Shown here: piece after piece, positions 26,053-38,451 of the stretch | Position numbering within the stretch: position 1 is the first letter of the stretch | How the letters are laid out: every line of letters begins with the position of its first letter | From: Nemertoderma westbladi | Lineage: Eukaryota; Xenacoelomorpha; Nemertodermatida; Nemertodermatidae | Length of the DNA stretch: 64,000 nucleotides | NCBI GenBank assembly: GCA_032718475.1 | Contig: JAUCBJ010009012.1 | Span: 1-64,000, forward strand | Reading direction: 5' to 3' | The notes under the pieces: model-generated | What the model saw: the letters and a program-made list of their open reading frames with translations, nothing else | Database searches by the model: none | Told to the model about the DNA's origin: nothing | Position numbers and translations under genes: made by a program

Positions 26053-29000
26053 CTAAGTAATGAAAGGGTGGAAATGGTGAGTAATGGAAAGGTGGAAAGA
26101 GTAAGTGATTAATGGAAGGGTGGAAATGGTAAGTGAGTAATGGAAGGGTGGGAATGGTAAGTGAGTAATGGAAAGGTGGAATTGGTAAGTGAGTAATGGA
26201 AAGGTGGAAATGGTAATTTATTAATGGAAGGGTAGAAATGGTAAGTGAGAAAAGGAAGGGTGGAACTTGTAAGGGAGTAATGGAAGGGTGGAACTTGTAA
26301 GTGAGTAATGGAAGGGTGGAAATGGTAAGTGAGTAATGGAAAGGTGGAAATGGTAATTTATTAATGGAAGGGTAGAAATGGTAAGTGAGAAAAGGAAGGG
26401 TGGAACTTGTAAGGGAGTAATGGAAGGGTGGAACTTGTAAGTGAGTAATGGAAGGGTGGAAATGGTAAGTGAGTAATAGAAGGGTGGAACTTGTAAGGGA
26501 GTAATGGAAGGGTGGGAATGGTAAGTGAGTAATGGAAAGGTGGAATTGGTAAGTGAGTAATGGAAAGGTGGAAATGGTAATTTATTAATGGAAGGGTAGA
26601 AATGGTAAGTGAGAAAAGGAAGGGTGGAACTTGTAAGGGAGTAATGGAAGGGTGGAACTTGTAAGTGAGTAATGGAAGGGTGGAAATGGTAAGTGAGTAA
26701 TAGAAGGGTGGAACTTGTAAGGGAGTAATGGAAGGGTGGGAATGGTAAGTGAGTAATGGAAAGGTGGAATTGGTAAGTGAGTAATGGAAAGGTGGAAATG
26801 GTAATTTATTAATGGAAGGGTAGAAATGGTAAGTGAGAAAAGGAAGGGTGGAACTTGTAAGGGAGTAATGGAAGGGTGGAACTTGTAAGTGAGTAATGGA
26901 AGGGTGGAAATGGTAAGTGAGTAATGGAAAGGTGGAATTGGTAAGTGAGTAATGGAAAGGTGGAATTGGTAAGTAGTAATGGAAAGGTGGAAATGGTAAT
27001 TTATTAATGGAAGGGTAGAAATGGTAAGTGAGAAAAGGAAGGGTGGAACTTGTAAGGGAGTAATGGAAGGGTGGAACTTGTAAGTGAGTAATGGAAGGGT
27101 GGAAATGGTAAGTGAGTAATGGAAGCGTGGAAATGATAAGTGAGTAATGGAAGGGTGGAACTTGAACGTGAGTAATGGGAGGGTGGAAAAGGTAAGTGAG
27201 TAATGGAAGGGTGGAAATGGTAAGTGAGTAATAGAAGGGTGGAAATTGTAAGTGAGTAATGGAAGGGTGGAACTTGTAAGGGAGTAATGGAATGGTGGAA
27301 AAGGTAAGTGAGTAATGGAAGGGTGGAACTTGAACATGAGTAATGGGAGGGTGGAAAAGGTAAGTGAGTAATGGAAAGGTGGAATTGGTAAGTGGTAATG
27401 GAAAGGTGGAAATGGTAATTTATTAATGGAAGGGTAGAAATGGTAAGTGAGAAAAGGAAGGGTGGAACTTGTAAGGGAGTAATGGAAGGGTGGAACTTGT
27501 AAGTGAGTAATGGAAGGGTGGAAATGGTAAGTGAGAAAAGGAAGGGTGGAACTTGTAAGGGAGTAATGGAAGGGTGGAACTTGTAAGTGAGTAATGGAAA
27601 GGTGGAAATGGTAATTTATTAATGGAAGGGTAGAAATGGTAAGTGAGAAAAGGAAGGGTGGAACTTGTAAGGGAGTAATGGAAGGGTGGAACTTGTAAGT
27701 GAGTAATGGAAGGGTGGAAATGGTAAGTGAGTAATAGAAGGGTGGAACTTGTAAGGGAGTAATGGAAGGGTGGGAATGGTAAGTGAGTAATGGAAAGGTG
27801 GAATTGGTAAGTGAGTAATGGAAAGGTGGAAATGGTAATTTATTAATGGAAGGGTAGAAATGGTAAGTGAGAAAAGGAAGGGTGGAACTTGTAAGGGAGT
27901 AATGGAAGGGTGGAACTTGTAAGTGAGTAATGGAAGGGTGGAAATGGTAAGTGAGTAATGGAAAGGTGGAATTGGTAAGTGAGTAATGGAAAGGTGGAAT
28001 TGGTAAGTAGTAATGGAAAGGTGGAAATGGTAATTTATTAATGGAAGGGTAGAAATGGTAAGTGAGAAAAGGAAGGGTGGAACTTGTAAGGGAGTAATGG
28101 AAGGGTGGAACTTGTAAGTGAGTAATGGAAGGGTGGAAATGGTAAGTGAGTAATGGAAGCGTGGAAATGATAAGTGAGTAATGGAAGGGTGGAACTTGAA
28201 CGTGAGTAATGGGAGGGTGGAAAAGGTAAGTGAGTAATGGAAGGGTGGAAATGGTAAGTGAGTAATAGAAGGGTGGAAATTGTAAGTGAGTAATGGAAGG
28301 GTGGAACTTGTAAGGGAGTAATGGAATGGTGGAAAAGGTAAGTGAGTAATGGAAGGGTGGAACTTGAACGTGAGTAATGGGAGGGTGGAAAAGGTAAGTG
28401 AGTAATGGAAAGGTGGAATTGGTAAGTAGTAATGGAAAGGTGGAAATGGTAATTTATTAATGGAAGGGTAGAAATGGTAAGTGAGAAAAGGAAGGGTGGA
28501 ACTTGTAAGGGAGTAATGGAAGGGTGGAACTTGTAAGTGAGTAATGGAAGGGTGGAAATGGTAAGTGAGAAAAGGAAGGGTGGAACTTGTAAGGGAGTAA
28601 TGGAAGGGTGGAACTTGTAAGTGAGTAATGGAAAGGTGGAAATGGTAATTTATTAATGGAAGGGTAGAAATGGTAAGTGAGAAAAGGAAGGGTGGAACTT
28701 GTAAGGGAGTAATGGAAGGGTGGAACTTGTAAGTGAGTAATGGAAGGGTGGAAATGGTAAGTGAGTAATAGAAGGGTGGAACTTGTAAGGGAGTAATGGA
28801 AGGGTGGGAATGGTAAGTGAGTAATGGAAAGGTGGAATTGGTAAGTGAGTAATGGAAAGGTGGAAATGGTAATTTATTAATGGAAGGGTAGAAATGGTAA
28901 GTGAGAAAAGGAAGGGTGGAACTTGTAAGGGAGTAATGGAAGGGTGGAACTTGTAAGTGAGTAATGGAAGGGTGGAAATGGTAAGTGAGTAATGGAAAGG

Positions 29001-32000
29001 TGGAATTGGTAAGTGAGTAATGGAAAGGTGGAATTGGTAAGTAGTAATGGAAAGGTGGAAATGGTAATTTATTAATGGAAGGGTAGAAATGGTAAGTGAG
29101 AAAAGGAAGGGTGGAACTTGTAAGGGAGTAATGGAAGGGTGGAACTTGTAAGTGAGTAATGGAAAGGTGGAAATGGTAATTTATTAATGGAAGGGTAGAA
29201 ATGGTAAGTGAGAAAAGGAAGGGTGGAACTTGTAAGGGAGTGATGGAAGGGTGGGACTTGTAAGTGAGTAATGGAAGGGTGGAAATGGTAAGTGAGAAAA
29301 GGAAGGGTGGAACTTGTAAGGGAGTAATGGAAGGGTGGAACTTGTAAGTGAGTAATGGAAGGGTGGAAATGGTAATTTATTAATGGAAGGGTGGAAATGG
29401 TAAGTGAGAAAAGGAAGGGTGGAACTTGTAAGGGAGTAATGGAAGGGTGGAACTTGTAAGTGAGTAATGGAAGGGTGGAAATGGTAAGTGAGAAAAGGAA
29501 GGGTGGAACTTGTAAGGGAGTAATGGAAGGGTGGAACTTGTAAGTGAGTAATGGAAGGGTGGAAATGGTAAGTGAGTAATGGAAGCGTGGAAATGATAAG
29601 TGAGTAATGGAAGGGTGGAACTTGAACGTGAGTAATGGGAGGGTGGAAAAGGTAAGTGAGTAATGGGAGGGTGGAAAAGGTAAGTGAGTAATAGAAGGGT
29701 GGAACTTGTAAGGGAGTAATGGAAGGGTGGAACTTGTAAGTGAGTAATGGAAGGGTGGAAATGGTAAGTGAGAAAAGGAAGGGTGGAACTTGTAAGGGAG
29801 TAATGGAAGGGTGGAACTTGTAAGTGAGTAATGGAAAGGTGGAAATGGTAATTTATTAATGGAAGGGTAGAAATGGTAAGTGAGAAAAGGAAGGGTGGAA
29901 CTTGTAAGGGAGTAATGGAAGGGTGGAACTTGTAAGTGAGTAATGGAAGGGTGGAAATGGTAAGTGAGTAATAGAAGGGTGGAACTTGTAAGGGAGTAAT
30001 GGAAGGGTGGGAATGGTAAGTGAGTAATGGAAAGGTGGAATTGGTAAGTGAGTAATGGAAAGGTGGAAATGGTAATTTATTAATGGAAGGGTAGAAATGG
30101 TAAGTGAGAAAAGGAAGGGTGGAACTTGTAAGGGAGTAATGGAAGGGTGGAACTTGTAAGTGAGTAATGGAAGGGTGGAAATGGTAAGTGAGTAATGGAA
30201 AGGTGGAATTGGTAAGTGAGTAATGGAAAGGTGGAATTGGTAAGTAGTAATGGAAAGGTGGAAATGGTAATTTATTAATGGAAGGGTAGAAATGGTAAGT
30301 GAGAAAAGGAAGGGTGGAACTTGTAAGGGAGTAATGGAAGGGTGGAACTTGTAAGTGAGTAATGGAAGGGTGGAAATGGTAAGTGAGTAATGGAAGCGTG
30401 GAAATGATAAGTGAGTAATGGAAGGGTGGAACTTGAACGTGAGTAATGGGAGGGTGGAAAAGGTAAGTGAGTAATGGAAGGGTGGAAATGGTAAGTGAGT
30501 AATAGAAGGGTGGAAATTGTAAGTGAGTAATGGAAGGGTGGAACTTGTAAGGGAGTAATGGAATGGTGGAAAAGGTAAGTGAGTAATGGAAGGGTGGAAC
30601 TTGAACGTGAGTAATGGGAGGGTGGAAAAGGTAAGTGAGTAATGGAAAGGTGGAATTGGTAAGTAGTAATGGAAAGGTGGAAATGGTAATTTATTAATGG
30701 AAGGGTAGAAATGGTAAGTGAGAAAAGGAAGGGTGGAACTTGTAAGGGAGTAATGGAAGGGTGGAACTTGTAAGTGAGTAATGGAAGGGTGGAAATGGTA
30801 AGTGAGAAAAGGAAGGGTGGAACTTGTAAGGGAGTAATGGAAGGGTGGAACTTGTAAGTGAGTAATGGAAAGGTGGAAATGGTAATTTATTAATGGAAGG
30901 GTAGAAATGGTAAGTGAGAAAAGGAAGGGTGGAACTTGTAAGGGAGTAATGGAAGGGTGGAACTTGTAAGTGAGTAATGGAAGGGTGGAAATGGTAAGTG
31001 AGTAATAGAAGGGTGGAACTTGTAAGGGAGTAATGGAAGGGTGGGAATGGTAAGTGAGTAATGGAAAGGTGGAATTGGTAAGTGAGTAATGGAAAGGTGG
31101 AAATGGTAATTTATTAATGGAAGGGTAGAAATGGTAAGTGAGAAAAGGAAGGGTGGAACTTGTAAGGGAGTAATGGAAGGGTGGAACTTGTAAGTGAGTA
31201 ATGGAAGGGTGGAAATGGTAAGTGAGTAATGGAAAGGTGGAATTGGTAAGTGAGTAATGGAAAGGTGGAATTGGTAAGTAGTAATGGAAAGGTGGAAATG
31301 GTAATTTATTAATGGAAGGGTAGAAATGGTAAGTGAGAAAAGGAAGGGTGGAACTTGTAAGGGAGTAATGGAAGGGTGGAACTTGTAAGTGAGTAATGGA
31401 AAGGTGGAAATGGTAATTTATTAATGGAAGGGTAGAAATGGTAAGTGAGAAAAGGAAGGGTGGAACTTGTAAGGGAGTAATGGAAGGGTGGGACTTGTAA
31501 GTGAGTAATGGAAGGGTGGAAATGGTAAGTGAGAAAAGGAAGGGTGGAACTTGTAAGGGAGTAATGGAAGGGTGGAACTTGTAAGTGAGTAATGGAAGGG
31601 TGGAAATGGTAATTTATTAATGGAAGGGTGGAAATGGTAAGTGAGAAAAGGAAGGGTGGAACTTGTAAGGGAGTAATGGAAGGGTGGAACTTGTAAGTGA
31701 GTAATGGAAGGGTGGAAATGGTAAGTGAGAAAAGGAAGGGTGGAACTTGTAAGGGAGTAATGGAAGGGTGGAACTTGTAAGTGAGTAATGGAAGGGTGGA
31801 AATGGTAAGTGAGTAATGGAAGCGTGGAAATGATAAGTGAGTAATGGAAGGGTGGAACTTGAACGTGAGTAATGGGAGGGTGGAAAAGGTAAGTGAGTAA
31901 TGGAAGGGTGGAAATGGTAAGTGAGTAATAGAAGGGTGGAAATTGTAAGTGAGTAATGGAAGGGTGGAACTTGTAAGGGAGTAATGGAAGGGTGGAAAAG

Positions 32001-35000
32001 GTAAGTGAGTAATGGAAGGGTGGAACTTGAACGTGAGTAATGGGAGGGTGGAAAAGGTAAGTGAGTAATGGAAAGGTGGAATTGGTAAGTAGTAATGGAA
32101 AGGTGGAAATGGTAATTTATTAATGGAAGGGTAGAAATGGTAAGTGAGAAAAGGAAGGGTGGAACTTGTAAGGGAGTAATGGAAGGGTGGAACTTGTAAG
32201 TGAGTAATGGAAGGGTGGAAATGGTAAGTGAGAAAAGGAAGGGTGGAACTTGTAAGGGAGTAATGGAAGGGTGGAACTTGTAAGTGAGTAATGGAAAGGT
32301 GGAAATGGTAATTTATTAATGGAAGGGTAGAAATGGTAAGTGAGTAATGGAATGGTGGAAATGGTAAGTGAGTAACGGAAGGGTGGAAATGGTAATTTAT
32401 TAATGGAAGGGTAGAAATGGTAAGTGAGTAATGAAATGGTGGAAATGGTAAGTGAGTAATGGAAGCGTGGAAATGATAAGTGAGTAATGGAAGGGTGGAA
32501 ATGGTAATTTATTAATGGAAGGGTAGAAATGGTAAGTGAGTAATGGAAGGGTGGAACTTGTAAGGGAGTAATGGAAGGGTGGAAAAGGTAAGTGAGTAAT
32601 GGAAGGGTGGAACTTGAACGTGAGTAATGGGAGGGTGGAAAAGGTAAGTGAGTAATGGAAAGGTGGAATTGGTAAGTAGTAATGGAAAGGTGGAAATGGT
32701 AATTTATTAATGGAAGGGTAGAAATGGTAAGTGAGAAAAGGAAGGGTGGAACTTGTAAGGGAGTAATGGAAGGGTGGAACTTGTAAGTGAGTAATGGAAG
32801 GGTGGAAATGGTAATTTATTAATGGAATGGTGGAAATGGTAAGTGAGTAACGGAAGGGTGGAAATGATAAGTGAGTAATGGAAGGGTGGAAATGGTAATT
32901 TATTAATGGAATGGTGGAAATGGTAAGTGAGTAACGGAAGGGTGGAAATGGTAAGTGAGTAATGGAAGGGTGGAAATGGTAATTTATTAATGGAATGGTG
33001 GAAATGGTAAGTGAGTAACGGAAGGGTGGAAATGGTAAGTGAGTAATGGAAGGGTGGAAATGGTAATTTATTAATGGAATGGTGGAAATGGTAAGTGAGT
33101 AACGGAAGGGTGGAAATGGTAAGTGAGTAATGGAAGGGTGGAAATGGTAAGTGAGTAATGGAAGGGTGGAAATGGTAAGTGAGTAATGGAAGGGTGGAAA
33201 TGGTAATTTATTAATGGAATGGTGGAAATGGTAAGTGAGTAACGGAAGGGTGGAAATGGTAAGTGAGTAATGGAATGGTGGAAATGGTAAGTGAGTAACG
33301 GAAGGGTGGAAATGGTAAGTGAGTAATGGAAGGGTGGAAATGGTAAGTGAGTAATGGAATGGTGGAAATGGTAAGTGAGTAATGGAATAATTCAAATAAT
33401 TATACACCTACCAGCGGGGGGTTCTAGAACAAAAGATTGTCCCTTGGAATCTGTAATGGCATCGTGTACGGGGTTGAAGTCGAGTCTCCCAGCGAGTACC
33501 ATCGCTGTAACAATCTCTGGCGATGCCACGAACGCGTGGGTTGCGGGATTAGCGTCGTTGCGACCCGTAAAGTTACGATTGTACGAAGTCACTATCGTAT
33601 TCTTCTCCCCCTAAAATGGAGAAAATCGAGAAAATATTCGAATAAAAATGAAAATTATTTCAGGAATGTAAAACTTGTACGAAAAGGTTAATGACTTCCA
33701 TCATCTACAGAAATATCTGTACAGGTACAGTACATAATGGATTCAAATACACAAATGTAAAACCACATTACCAGGAAGTGAGCAGGTTAAATTAGAGTTA
33801 TGTTCTAACCAAAACAATAAACGAAACATAATTTAACTTGTGGTCAATTGCGCCACTATCTGGAAGAAATTGAATAACAAACGAAAACACCCACTTCCAT
33901 CTTCTCTTGCCCCCTGGGTTCCTGTTTATGTTAATATAATCGGTTTTAACTACGAACCTTTTTCACATCTCGCCGATCCCACTGCCCTATACAGGGGCCA
34001 CACGCGTTGGCCAGCACCAGTCCCCCCACATCCCGCAGCACTGCCGCCTGTCCGTCCCGCTCCACCGTGGCGCGGATCTGCTCGGACCCCGGGGTGATGG
34101 TGAACGCCGACTTGGCTCGCACCCCCCGCCCCAACGCCTGACTCGCCACGCTCGCCGAGCGGCTCATATCCTCGTACGAGGAGTTGGTACAGGAACCAAT
34201 GAGCCCCACCCGGATGTCGAGCGGCCAGCCCGCCTCGCGGGCCACCGCGGCGAGCTGCGAGATGGGCGTGGCGAGGTCCGGCGTGAAGGGCCCGTTCACG
34301 TGGGGCTCCAGGGAGTCCAGGTTGATCTCGATCAGTTGGTCGTATTGGCAGTCGGGGTCGGCGCGCAGCAACTCGCGGTTGGAGTTGGCCAGCCGCGCGA
34401 TATCGCCGCGCCCAGTCGCCTCCAGGTAGCGCTCCATCGACTGGTTGTACGGGAACACAGAGGTTGTCGCGCCGATTTCCGCTCCCATGTTGCAGATAGT
34501 TCCCATTCCGGTGCAACTCATGGTGTCCACACCGGTACCGTAGTATTCTACTATGGCGCCGGTACCTCCCTTGACTGTTAAAATTCCAGCAACCTAATAG
34601 GTTAATAAATAAATTAATAACATTAAGTCAACTAATAAATTATAATAAGTTAACTAAGTTTGATTAGATTGGGCTAATTAAACATTTCCTTTCTGGTGTA
34701 TCTAAACGGCGGGGTAGTAAATAAAGTATAAATAGTCACTAATTCCTTTATTATTTTCGTTAAGTTAGACATTGTGTATCCTGGGTGGGTATAAATTAGT
34801 GGCATACGGAACCATCGAGTAATTATTACGTGGGATGTTATTTTTTATGAGGGTAGAGGACAAATACTTTTTAAGAAAAAATATTTAATGAATGCTTCAG
34901 ATGTGTTTGACGTCACTTTAAGTTGAGTACATATCAGAAGGATCTATTGGATAAATTTTATTATAAGTTCATCACTAGCATTCAGTCACAAATCAATATT

Positions 35001-37034
35001 GCTTTCTATTTTTGCGAAAATTTGTACCTGTTCTCTACTCGGGATCGAACTCGCACCCTTTAGATCTGCAACATAATTCCCCCCAACTGAGCCACGTGGG
35101 ACCGATGTTGTGGGTTGGGATAGAAGTATTGACAAGACAATTATAACTATCATTATATATATAGGCTTCTTTCCGAGGCTGTTATTATGTATAATTGGCA
35201 GAGCGAGCGTTAGTGAGCCAAAGCTAATCATACATATACGTATAAATTATAATTATATAATTAAACATATAGTGATTGGTCATATGATTAAAGGTAATTT
35301 TTTCACGTAATACGTCATTTTAATTCATAAAATGACCTTTTTACCCTCCTCTGGTAGATGTTGGGTATGTGGTGTGTCTGATAGTACCAGTATACCTAAT
35401 TACCATGAATACTCCACCAAATGTTCGAAGGTAAAATTTTAGGAAAATAAATTTCCTTTATTTCATTTCTATCCATATATTTGTAGGAATAAAGTCCGGT
35501 CTATATTCCTGAGACGTCGGAAGGTTAACAATGATAGTACAGTATTTAAATTTATTCATTTACGTATTGTTTTATTTTATATTTAAACGTCACGTCGTCA
35601 CTCATCACGATTCACGACTCATATGATGCTCCTCTATTTATCATGTAAAGACATCCTTTTAACCTAGAACCCTTATCATATATTTTTCACCATCGTAATT
35701 AATCAAACATTAAATCCTACTTCATGCTCAGCTCATGGTACTTAACTAAACTAGGCCTATAACTTCATTTAAAAGTCATCACTTTAAGTTAAGTCATCAC
35801 TAAAAGTTATCACTTATTGATAATAATACAGTAATAAAGCGAAATTTAAACGTTATAATATTGTCGATAATTGTCGATTTATCCGTCGGTTTAATAAAAC
35901 CTAATTTCGTCGTAAAATAATAATATCTAAATTTACGATTAAAATTACGTAGTCGTAATCTACTGAGGTAGCAGTTACTAAGCTGTCGACTATATATATA
36001 TATGTTGTTGTCGACTAGGTCTTTATAACGCGGCATACAATAATTAATTGCAGAATTATATAACTAGTTCTAAGATATTTTAAGATTTAAAATAAATAGT
36101 TATTGTTTATTGCACCTGGTGTAGTCACTACATTACCGGTAGGTAAAGTACAGAAGTATACTGTCACCTGCAAAAAAATAAAGTTGTAAAATAATTAATA
36201 TAGATAGTCCCGGCCCCGGGAGACTTTATACCTGTAATGAAAGATATCTGTCTGTCCAATAGACCCCCCTTACGGGTAAGTACACATTACCTTTAGTATG
36301 ACGTCCTTGGCCGAAGTCCATCCGTTCATTGACCCTGTTAGATTAACCCCGATAACGCGCGGACACTTTAACTCCCAGGGGATATCAGCCATCACGTCTA
36401 CAGCGTCAGCCCCACCCACCCCGATGCAAACTCCACCCAGCCCGCCGCCGTTGGGGGTGTGACTATCCGTCCCGATAAGCAACAACCCCGGGAACGCGTA
36501 ATTCTCGAGAACGATCTGGTGGATAATCCCGGATCCGGGCTTCCAGAAACCAACGCCGTATTTACCCGCGGAGGTCGATAAGAAGTTATAAACCTCTTTA
36601 TTTACTTCTTTAGCGCGGGCGAGATCTTTATCTCCTCCAACTTGTGCCTCAATAAGATGATCGCAATGGATCGTTGAAGGAACAGCGACGCGAGGTAAAC
36701 CGCTCGATATGAACTGCAACATCGCCATCTGCGCGGTAGCGTCCTGCATAGCAACTCGGTCGGGACGCAGCCGTAAGTAACTGGTGCCACGCGCGATATC
36801 CTGCCCGGAGGGATCCTCTAGATGACCGTATAAAATCTTCTCGGAGAGAGTCAGCGGTCTGTTTAATCGTCGACGGACTACGTCGACTTTCTCCGCTAGC
36901 GAGTCGTAGCTCAGTCGGGTGTCCGGCTCGAATCGGCTCATTGCGACAGCGGCGTATCCGCGGGACGCCGTGCGGAGTCGCGAGAATCGGTAGCCGGCGA
37001 CGAGCGACTCCGTGCGGAGGACAATGGAGGCCAT
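25870..37034 (-). CDS. ACO2: Mitochondrial aconitate hydratase, 5' four exons (partial)
   Basis: Aconitase interconverts citrate and isocitrate in the tricarboxylic acid cycle of the mitochondrial matrix, using a [4Fe-4S] cluster. Coding segments on the minus strand are 37034-36291, 34593-33958, 33610-33412 and 26052-25870. All junctions have GT donors and AG acceptors and the phases match (0, 0, 1), giving about 587 residues. The N-terminus is Arg/Ser-rich without acids, as in a mitochondrial targeting peptide. Family motifs include [37 protein letters not shown] (first cluster cysteine), [10 protein letters not shown] (the other two) and [12 protein letters not shown]. The last roughly 190 residues, the swivel domain starting near CTTDHIS, are not in this window. 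Introns of 1697, 347 and 7359 bp separate the exons. The third is almost purely minisatellite. Intact frames argue for a functional gene. Confidence 0.93.
26053..33390. repeat. 28-bp minisatellite filling ACO2 intron 3
   Basis: About 260 copies of a 28-bp unit with core GTGAGTAATGGAAGGGTGGA followed by AATGGTAA. Variants end in ACTTGTAAGG, ACTTGAACGTGAG, or GTAATTTATTAATGG, or begin GAGAAAAGGAAGG. On the gene's strand the unit is pyrimidine-rich (TTTCCACCCTTCCATTAC). Marker variants such as AAGCGTGGAAATGATAAG recur at 27124, 28147, 29582, 30392 and 31825, and show a higher-order duplication of about 2.24 kb. Because 28 is not a multiple of 3, translation repeats every 28 residues. The long minus-strand frames at 26585-27337 and 32400-33407 are such artefacts. 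Confidence 0.97.
33412..33610 (-). CDS. ACO2: Aconitase exon 3
   Basis: 199 nt starting phase 0 after acceptor TTTTAG with [16 protein letters not shown] and ending in the first base of a glycine codon before donor GTAGGT. It carries RNDANP and the [17 protein letters not shown] helix typical of aconitases. The 28-bp minisatellite begins about 22 bp past the donor. Confidence 0.93.
33611..33957 (-). other. ACO2 intron 2
   Basis: 347-bp intron, GTTCGT donor to TTTTAG acceptor. It contains one copy of the dispersed AACCAAAACAATAAACGA repeat at 33781-33825 and otherwise unremarkable AT-rich sequence. Confidence 0.85.
33781..33825 (+). repeat. Dispersed repeat family, copy 2
   Basis: AGCAGGTTA followed after about 18 bp by AACCAAAACAATAAACGA, the same motif pair as at 3672-3732 (minus), 37909-37955 and 38741-38807. 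Confidence 0.55.
33958..34593 (-). CDS. ACO2: Aconitase exon 2 (iron-sulfur cluster cysteines)
   Basis: 212 codons, phase 0 at both ends, from acceptor TTAG to donor GTTCGT. It begins [19 protein letters not shown] and ends [10 protein letters not shown]. It contains [19 protein letters not shown], the first cluster cysteine in [10 protein letters not shown] and the second and third in [10 protein letters not shown], so all three ligands of the [4Fe-4S] cluster are in this exon. It is markedly GC-rich, which creates long antisense open frames that are not genes. Confidence 0.94.
34594..36290 (-). other. ACO2 intron 1
   Basis: 1697-bp intron, donor GTAATG and acceptor TTAG. It is AT-rich, with a tRNA-like SINE head at 35034-35102 and a short TATATATATATA run near 35991. 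Nothing else recognisable. Confidence 0.85.
35034..35102 (-). mobile_element. tRNA-derived SINE head (relic)
   Basis: On the minus strand: GGTCCCACGTGGCTCAGTTG carries a Pol III A box (TGGCTCAGTTGG), and GAGTTCGATCCCG about 35 bp further on matches the B box. The stems of a true tRNA do not pair well, especially the T-stem and acceptor stem, so this is read as a SINE head or decayed tRNA pseudogene. Confidence 0.6.
36291..37034 (-). CDS. ACO2: Aconitase exon 1 (start codon, transit peptide, domain 1)
   Basis: 248 codons from the ATG at 37034 to AAG before the donor GTAATG (36290-36285). The protein begins [20 protein letters not shown], a plausible mitochondrial presequence, followed by the conserved SLAEK and [14 protein letters not shown] segments. 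Substrate and cluster-region motifs [28 protein letters not shown] and [14 protein letters not shown] are present, ending [10 protein letters not shown] content is higher than in the surrounding introns. The exon ends in phase 0, joining [12 protein letters not shown] of the next exon. Confidence 0.94.
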
Positions 37035-37440
37035 TTTACCAGTCCGCTAGAACGGTTACTAGGTTACCGTAAACAACCACTACAAACAAAATAATGTCGC
37101 AATGTTTGTATGTGGTATCGGCAACGGTAGGCCTATGTACTGATGTAAACAGAATGAGGATCCGGTAGAGAACGTACGGTAACGTTGAACCTGGGCGAGT
37201 TACTTACACCTGTACACTTACTGCTGTACTGCTCAGTGCAGCAGTGCTCACAGCGGCGGGCAGGATTTCTTTATAATACTACTAGGTACTATATCAGTAT
37301 ATACAGTCTATATACAGTATTTACTATATTACTGCTGTACTGCAGTTACTAAGGTACAATATTATTGGCATTATACTTAGAGTTACGGTCTGACAGTAGC
37401 CTACAATACACAAACAATAATTACTATCAGTTTATCTTTC
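37035..37440 (-). promoter_or_regulatory. Upstream region of ACO2, no clear motif
   Basis: Presumed 5' UTR and promoter of the aconitase gene by position. I see no convincing TATA box or initiator. The sequence contains several TACTGTA and CTGCTGTACTG repeats. Assignment rests on location only. Confidence 0.35.
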
Positions 37441-37797
37441 CAGAAACCGTTTTTTATACTCTTTAGTATTGAGTAAACTATTATTAACTCACAATAATTA
37501 CTACCCTATACCTACAGCCACAGTACAGTATCTATACAAAATAACATCTCAATCTCAAATCGGTTTCAGGACTAAACGGACAACTTCCCATGCTCTCATT
37601 TCTCGTCTAGAATTCATTCACAAGTCTCTCGAAGATAAACAATCATCATGTGCAGTTTACATAGACTTATCCAAAGCATTGCGATAGATCATAATAGGGG
37701 AGCTAGAAGCCTACGGTGTTAGGAGTTAGGGGCATACCACTGCAATTATTCACAAGTTTTCTTTCCTCTAGACATCAATTTGTCAAATTAGGAGACA

Positions 37798-37839
<42 letters not shown>
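37798..37839. repeat. Poly-G run (42 nt)
   Basis: Uninterrupted G tract splitting the LINE RT relic between RHQFVKLGD and unrelated sequence. Could form G-quadruplex structure; the length is suspect in any assembly. Confidence 0.9.
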
Positions 37840-37840
<1 letters not shown>

Positions 37841-37908
37841 ACTGGACGCAAAACCCACCTTGGCGAATTCATATCCCGCCTCAATGTTAAATTCTCAATT
37901 TAGGGAAA

Positions 37909-37955
37909 GGACCAGGTTACAGTGGCACGTTATTTTAACCAAAGCAATAAACTAA
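37909..37955 (+). repeat. Dispersed repeat family, copy 3
   Basis: GACCAGGTTACAGTGGCACG then AACCAAAGCAATAAACTA, a diverged copy of the motif pair at 38741-38807. Confidence 0.5.
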
Positions 37956-38423
37956 ACACAATAGAACACTGGTTACAGTTTTATTTTTGAGAGTAATCAG
38001 CCTTTATTTGCTTCGAATTTCCACGGGAGAGGGATGGATTTTTATTGCTTCCAGTCCCCCCCCCCCCCATCTGCAAATTAGGTAACTTTTTTTCATCGCT
38101 AGCGCCACTCCTTTTCTGCGTCCCACTCCCACAAGTGGGTGTGCTTTCTCCCACCTTGTTTCTACTTTACATCAATGACCTTCCAGAGGTCTCCTTCACT
38201 CTCATAAAAATCAAACCTAATAGCCGATCTAAACCTAGAGCTAACTATAAAGTATCTGATAACGCTCTTTCTCTACATTTATCTAAAACCGAGGCCACTT
38301 TCTTTTCAAACTATCATTCTACTTGCAACCTACAAAGAGTGGAAATATTTCAATTTTTTGAAAATTTCAATTTTCAAATATTTCAAAAGGCACCTACAAC
38401 TGGAATCCATATAACATTCAACA

Positions 38424-38451
38424 CCCCCCCCCCCCCCCCCCCCCCCCCCCC
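38424..38451. repeat. Poly-C run (28 nt)
   Basis: Uninterrupted C tract near the 3' end of the LINE relic. Confidence 0.9.

Noticed and set aside
26585-27337. 250-residue minus-strand open frame
   Set aside because: Pure translation of the 28-bp minisatellite, repeating every 28 residues, and located in an intron.
32400-33407. 335-residue minus-strand open frame
   Set aside because: Same minisatellite artefact, ending next to the exon 3 donor site.
33840-34581. Plus-strand open frames opposite aconitase exon 2
   Set aside because: Antisense shadows of a GC-rich coding exon; no domain or independent support.
35034-35102. Functional tRNA gene
   Set aside because: A and B boxes are present but the stems do not pair as a cloverleaf; read as a SINE head.
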